The translations under genes and the position numbers were made by a program. Source: Apostichopus japonicus (Eukaryota; Echinodermata; Holothuroidea; Aspidochirotida; Stichopodidae). Taken from it: DNA of 64,000 nt. Below the pieces are notes generated by a model, which worked only from the letters and a program-made list of their open reading frames with translations, did not search any database and was not told where the DNA came from. Of the stretch, positions 59,276 to 64,000 are shown piece by piece; position 1 is the first letter of the stretch; each line of letters begins with the position of its first letter. The stretch is from positions 19,182,111-19,246,110 of the forward strand of contig NC_092576.1 of the NCBI RefSeq assembly GCF_037975245.1. The letters are read 5' to 3'.

Positions 59276-61016
59276 TATTTTAGTATATAGTAGGTACTGC
59301 CATAATTAATAAATGCGTATGATTAAATTTACCCTTAAAACCGTTAGGTCTATATTGCAATATCTTGTGCTAATCATATATAGGTACGATTAAAGACTCC
59401 GTCAATGCAATCGTTTGAAACAGTTTTCATTTATGGTGGCACACCCCAGACGCCCTTGTTATCTGGCCAATTAATTCAGAAATACAATCCTATCGTTATT
59501 TCAGTCAAGAAACATAACCTCTCTTCTGCCTCCACAACTGACTGTTTCGTTCGAACATTTGACGTCAATTATCCACCTTAGAAGCGAACGTATCATTATA
59601 ATATTAATGAATTCTCGTTGATTAACATAAGTTTATAACCGTTGTAGTGACAGCATGTCAGCCTAGTTCAAAACAATCAACTTGAAAATATTGATGATAA
59701 CAGTATGTGTGCGAATGTACATTGAGACGTTATTCACATTCCTCTCTTGCTTTTGGTTACAAAATAAGCTTGATAATTTGACCGACAGTTTGTGGAAGTA
59801 GCATATGCCTTTAAGGTTCGCGTTTGTCCGAGAAAAACGGTCGCAACTTTTTGGGGGAAAATTTCTGTTGTAACAATCATGACCATGGTAACTTGGCTTT
59901 TGCATGTTTTATTGATTGATTTTACACTAAAAAATCATTCTGTAAGATTATCAATGCATAGCCCACTCTTCTCACTTATTCGTAATGTAGGAATGGCTCA
60001 TTAAATGAATGATTATTATAATTAAACGTTCAAAGATATATTAACATGAACGCTTGGCTAAACAGTACAGTGCACTATATTGACATGTAGTTAACGCAGT
60101 ACTGTGCGCGTTTCACGTTGGCCGTTGCCAAATCACATACACATACATTTTGAAACGTAACAAATTATATACTAAACGGGGTGGGTGTGGTAGGCTAAAG
60201 AACAATAGTTAAAAGTATTGGCATTATCATACTACCGAGCCTAGCCTAGGAGTTGGAGGACAGCGTTACAAATTACAGATAGACTATACTTTAATATTGA
60301 AAAACGGTGGAATGATTATTGCAAAAATATTCAAGGTAAGTTAGTTTTTGAGTGAATTTTGAGTCGCATTTTTGGTCGTAACAATAAGTAACACTGCATT
60401 TAGTTTTAAGACGGAACCATATTTTTGGTCGTCAGTATATAATCTCCGGTCGTGAAGAAAATACCGATTTCGGCGTAAAACGTTTACCTTGTATGCCGGA
60501 AATTAAGAAAAAGGATTGAATTAGTTCCTCTTTTAAACCCTAGAATTGAAAAAAAAGAGTTATATCTGAAGGTTTTCTTTTCATGGCATAGTTATACAAA
60601 GTAAACCACTTCCTTATAATTCTGAACAAGACATTCAATGCACCATTAACACGCCTTTTGAATTGATTCTATATATGCAACCTTATTTACATATCGTGCT
60701 CATTGTTTGAGAAGTTGGCTTGCATGACAGTGATGTATATGAAATGTGTACAAAGCACGCGCACAATGAATTTTTTTCTGAAGTGTATTTAATAAACCCC
60801 ACACTATATACAGTGAAAGCAAGGCAAATCAAACATTTGGTTTAAAATGGCACTGTAGGCCTATTGGGTTTTAACATATTTGGACTTTGTCACATTAGCA
60901 TTGAAAGCATGCAGGTCAACAAAAATTCGTGTTGGTTATTTGTATTTGTATTTTCCCTCCAGTATACGTATAAAATTTATAGAGAGGAGTCATAAAATAC
61001 CTCAACAAGAAGAATA

Positions 61017-61258
61017 ACTAGTATAAAAAGTGATTTTATTTTAAGATGATAGGATATCATATCAAATACGTTTACACATACAAAAGTTAATACATAAAAT
61101 GATATAACAAACAGACTTCAACAAACAGTCCAAGCATTAACTAGTATAAAAGGGAAAAATGTTAAGATGATAGGTTATAATATAAAATACATCTACACAT
61201 ACAAAAGTTAATACATAAAACGATATAAGAAACAGACTACAACAAAAATTCTAAGTGC
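61017..61258. repeat. Tandem duplication, ~122-bp unit, 2 copies
   Basis: Both copies start 'aactagtataaaa' and share 'ttaagatgatagg' and 'cacatacaaaagttaataca'. It lies about 550 bp upstream of the first recognised CD225 exon, in its first intron or 5' region. Confidence 0.85.
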
Positions 61259-61792
61259 TTGGATGGAATGTATAAAGCAGCATCGTACATAAATGAGTTA
61301 CTGTAAACTTACGTTTGGTATTTTGTGGGGATTTCTTAGATTTCTGCTCAATTTGTGCAGGATACTTTTTAGTTCAGTATATAGAGGGTGATTCTAATAC
61401 TGTAATGAATCTTATTTGCCATTCTTGTAAACTCAGTTCTTGCAGCAGCATTTACTTTTTCTAAAAGTATATCTAAATTAAATATAGCTGATGTGTATTT
61501 CAGAAACTTCCTTCTTCTTTCTTTGCTTTCTTACAATATAAAATGGTACCAGACAGGCACTGCATAGATCACATGTGCCAGGGTAGAATAAATAGTATCG
61601 GAAACATTTTCGTTAGCATTGTGGTTAAAGAGAGACACAACGTAAGCGACACTAGATATAATATACTTTTTTCATACTTTGATACATTGCAAGAAAAGGT
61701 CAAACTGTCGTCGCTGTATACTCCCAGTTCTAGGAGTAATAGGTTAACAAATGCACGAAACAATGTTATCCACTCAACATTAAATATTCCAG

Positions 61793-63366
61793 ATCAACAG
61801 CCTCCTCCATATGATAGCAAGTCGGGAATTCCTCCTCAACAAGGTTACCCGCCTCAACAAGGTTACCCGCCTCAACAAGGTTACCCACCTCAACAAGGTT
61901 ACCCGCCTCAACAAGGTTACCCGCCTCAACAAGGTTACCCGCCTCAACAAGGTTATCCGCCTCAGCAACAACAAGTTACAGTGGTACGTATAAGACTGAT
62001 ATTAACTATGGAGAAAATGTAGTTAGGGCTACAAGCAATGATAATATTATTTCTTTTTTAATTGTATCTCTCAAAGGAATATTCAGAGGCAGATGTTCTA
62101 ACGTTTGTTATTAGCAATATTGTCAAACATTATCACAGCATATTTCCAATCCATATCTCAATATATCGACCCATTTATTTTATTATACAAAACTAATTAT
62201 TTCCACAGCTTTATAAGTACGCTGAAAACCTCAGGACTTGTTTTAATAGAGTCTTTCAAAGTTCTGTACCAACTTTTCAAGCATTCGTAATTATCAAAGG
62301 AAACAACGGAGAGCCAAACGATTCGTACAATCGAAACCTGAAATGAGATGTCAATGTTATTGTAGAATACCAACTTTAGCGTATTATATATCCATTAGGA
62401 GTTTCACATAGGCGTGTCATCAATTGGCATGTCGAAGACAGGAAAGAGAAAGAGATAGTTTGAAACCTATAGGCGCCATACCTTTTAACATATAGCCGTG
62501 ATAGTCTACTTAAAGTGATGAAATACTTTTAATACTATAAGGACAATACATTTGAACATTTATGTTAGATACGTTGAAAATATTCCCGCATATGTTGTAA
62601 CATATAGGCATGCTACTGTTACGATACTCTTGAATATATATAAATACATTTAGATTTATGTCTTTTCTTCTCCTTCGCTGTCTTCGGCATGTTAGTTTCA
62701 AATATGACTCGCTAATAATTACGTAAGTCACCATACTTCTATTATAATATTAAATGCTGATATTTATGTAGACATTCCTACACATATTTGAAATCTCAAT
62801 ACTGTTTTCCACAATCATGGAATATTTGGCTCTCCTTTATAAAACAACAACAACGGGATTATCACCTATGTAATGTTATATACTTTGAGTTATTATAGTC
62901 CTGAGCTCACTAAGGTTATAAATATTTCTCCGTTTGATTGGCATTTTCTTACTCCATACCAGCAGATCACGGGTGAGTGCAGGATTGAACATGGAGGAAT
63001 GTGGCCATGGTGTCGTTTATATCGAGCTGGAATGTGGGGAAGTGTGTGTGCGTGCCCAATACTACTCAATAGTGGTTACTTATGACATCATAACACTGTT
63101 ACATACATAATAGTGTTATGATAAACTAATGGCCGATAGTACCCCGATATGATTTGTTACATGTATAGTTTGTTATGCAAAGTAGCTAATCTTGCTATAT
63201 TTCCCGTGTATAGATCAACACTGTCGCTGCCGCCACACAGCCTGCTCCTGTTACAATTGTTCGTACAACCCAGGTACAACCTAATGACTACTTGGTACTT
63301 GCCATTCTGGTCACCATTTGCTGTTTCTTACCTACTGGTATCGTAGCTATTGTATTTGCAGCTAAA
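61793..63366 (+). CDS. CD225/dispanin family protein, Pro/Gln-rich N-terminus (3' end outside window)
   Basis: Two exons join in phase: 61793-61983 (acceptor ATTCCAG, donor GTACGT) and 63214-63366 (acceptor TGTATAG, donor GTAAGT). The first encodes [11 protein letters not shown], then seven PPQQGY units and PPQQQQ. The second encodes a linker ending [19 protein letters not shown], then [11 protein letters not shown]. That matches the first half of the CD225 domain (P-N-D-Y-L, hydrophobic segment, CC before P-x-G-I-x-A). Members include IFITM and PRRT/SYNDIG proteins, short two-segment membrane proteins; the Cys pair is a usual palmitoylation site. The second half of the domain lies beyond the right edge. 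The first exon needs one upstream base to complete its first codon, so the start codon is on an unfound upstream exon. Whether it acts in trafficking, membrane fusion or immunity cannot be told. Confidence 0.88.
61829..61970 (+). repeat. Coding 18-bp minisatellite (PPQQGY units)
   Basis: Seven nearly identical 18-bp copies of 'cctcaacaaggttacccg' inside the first recognised CD225 exon. Copies differ only at silent positions (ccg/cca, ttac/ttat), so the peptide unit is exactly kept. Unit number is likely to vary between individuals. Confidence 0.93.
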
Positions 63367-64000
63367 GTAAGTATTTTATGAGGATCATTGTCACCCTAGC
63401 ATATTCCTGGCTAGTACAGAATGATCAGATTTGTAACCCTTTGTTTGGTTTCCTACATTCAATATCTTCAGTGCTGCACATAAATATGCTAGAACAAATG
63501 GTCATCATGAGAATGTATTGAGAGGTCAGACCCTCTCATCCTCCACCGTCCCAAACCCCTCACCGAACACCCTCCCCCACCAAAAAATTAAAACTTGCGT
63601 AAAACTTTACAAGCTAATTAAAGTTTGACTCAGCAGGCCTATTGGAGAACTTTATAGCAGTCTCTTGTTAATTGTGCATAACTCTTTATTACCAGTTCAA
63701 TAGTACTATAATCCCATATAATCCCGTTTATATTAATCCGCCGGCGAATAGTTTAGTGTCATCATTTTAATTTTGAAAAAAAAACTTGCAAATTGGACCC
63801 CATTTCCCAGTCTGATATTTTTCTTTGCATAGTGAAAGTAGTGCACATAGTCAATGATGTCACATTTATAAGGGTGGGTGAGTAAGGCGAGGGGTATGGG
63901 TAGGGGTATTGGGCAGAGAAGGTTGGTCCACGCAGGAGCATAGCCTACCTTCGTACTAGAGAGAGAAAAAAATGTCCCATTTTTATAGAGTCATGGACTT
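63367..64000. other. Intron of the CD225 gene at the right edge
   Basis: No second-half CD225 exon was found before the window ends. The stretch holds C-rich and A-rich runs and nothing else recognised. Confidence 0.5.

Larger units (their letters stand above)
55865..61792. other. Stretch between receptor phosphatase and CD225 gene
   Basis: Repeats and a hAT-like element listed separately occupy much of this. The signal-peptide exon of the receptor phosphatase (minus) and the first exon of the CD225 gene (plus) are expected here, but neither could be assigned. Nothing else was recognised. Confidence 0.5.

Noticed and set aside
61543-61792. Upstream open extension of the PPQQGY frame to an ATG at 61543
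   Set aside because: A good ATTCCAG acceptor at 61791-61792 and the usual family start just before Q-Q-P-P-P-Y favour a spliced upstream exon; the extension is not protein-like for this family.
61780-61974. Leu/Arg-rich minus-strand frame (LLRRVT repeats)
   Set aside because: Antisense of the 18-bp coding minisatellite.

Overview
The window is animal nuclear DNA: AT-rich, intron-rich, full of TA microsatellites, minisatellites and short transposon remnants, with genes made of small exons bounded by GT/AG sites. The domain repertoire (EGF-Ig-FN3 receptor phosphatase, tyrosine-kinase-like receptor, class A GPCR, CD225/dispanin protein, CUB exon) fits an invertebrate deuterostome. I lean towards an echinoderm, but this is inference and I name no species.

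Layout. 1.0-1.2 kb, minus: one exon with the first half of a CUB domain, from a gene that runs off the left edge. 1.2-16.5 kb: no gene I can support; it holds repeats, a tRNA-derived SINE, a dispersed repeat pair and a 217-bp TA run. 16.5-24.8 kb, minus: a tyrosine-kinase-like gene whose ten downstream exons join in one frame (343 codons). It keeps the kinase fold landmarks but has lost the catalytic Lys, the HRD Asp and Asn, and the DFG Gly, so it is a pseudokinase. 25.9-28.0 kb: TA repeats, then about 1.5 kb of degenerate ATTATATCG-type minisatellite. 30.0-31.1 kb, plus: an intronless class A GPCR. 31.8 kb, minus: an unexplained possible terminal exon. 35.7-55.9 kb, minus: a receptor-type tyrosine phosphatase assembled from 17 phase-matched exons (923 codons with stop): EGF modules, Ig-like, two clear FN3, one TM, a cytoplasmic linker with Tyr motifs, and one PTP domain. 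The PTP domain keeps the catalytic Cys and Arg but has Lys for the WPD Asp and lacks the Q-loop Gln. 58.7-59.3 kb: a hAT-like non-autonomous transposon with an 8-bp target duplication. 61.8-63.4 kb, plus: the 5' part of a CD225/dispanin gene with a coding 18-bp repeat; it continues off the right edge.

The main result is that two signalling receptors on the same strand both carry substitutions predicted to abolish or cripple catalysis. The kinase-like gene has lost phosphotransfer residues. The phosphatase-like gene carries naturally the kind of changes (general-acid Asp and Q-loop Gln lost, nucleophile kept) used in laboratory substrate-trapping mutants. Together they suggest phosphotyrosine signalling that works by binding rather than catalysis. 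A functional link between them is inference only. Exon joins were made by eye from splice consensus and reading phase; transcript data would settle them.
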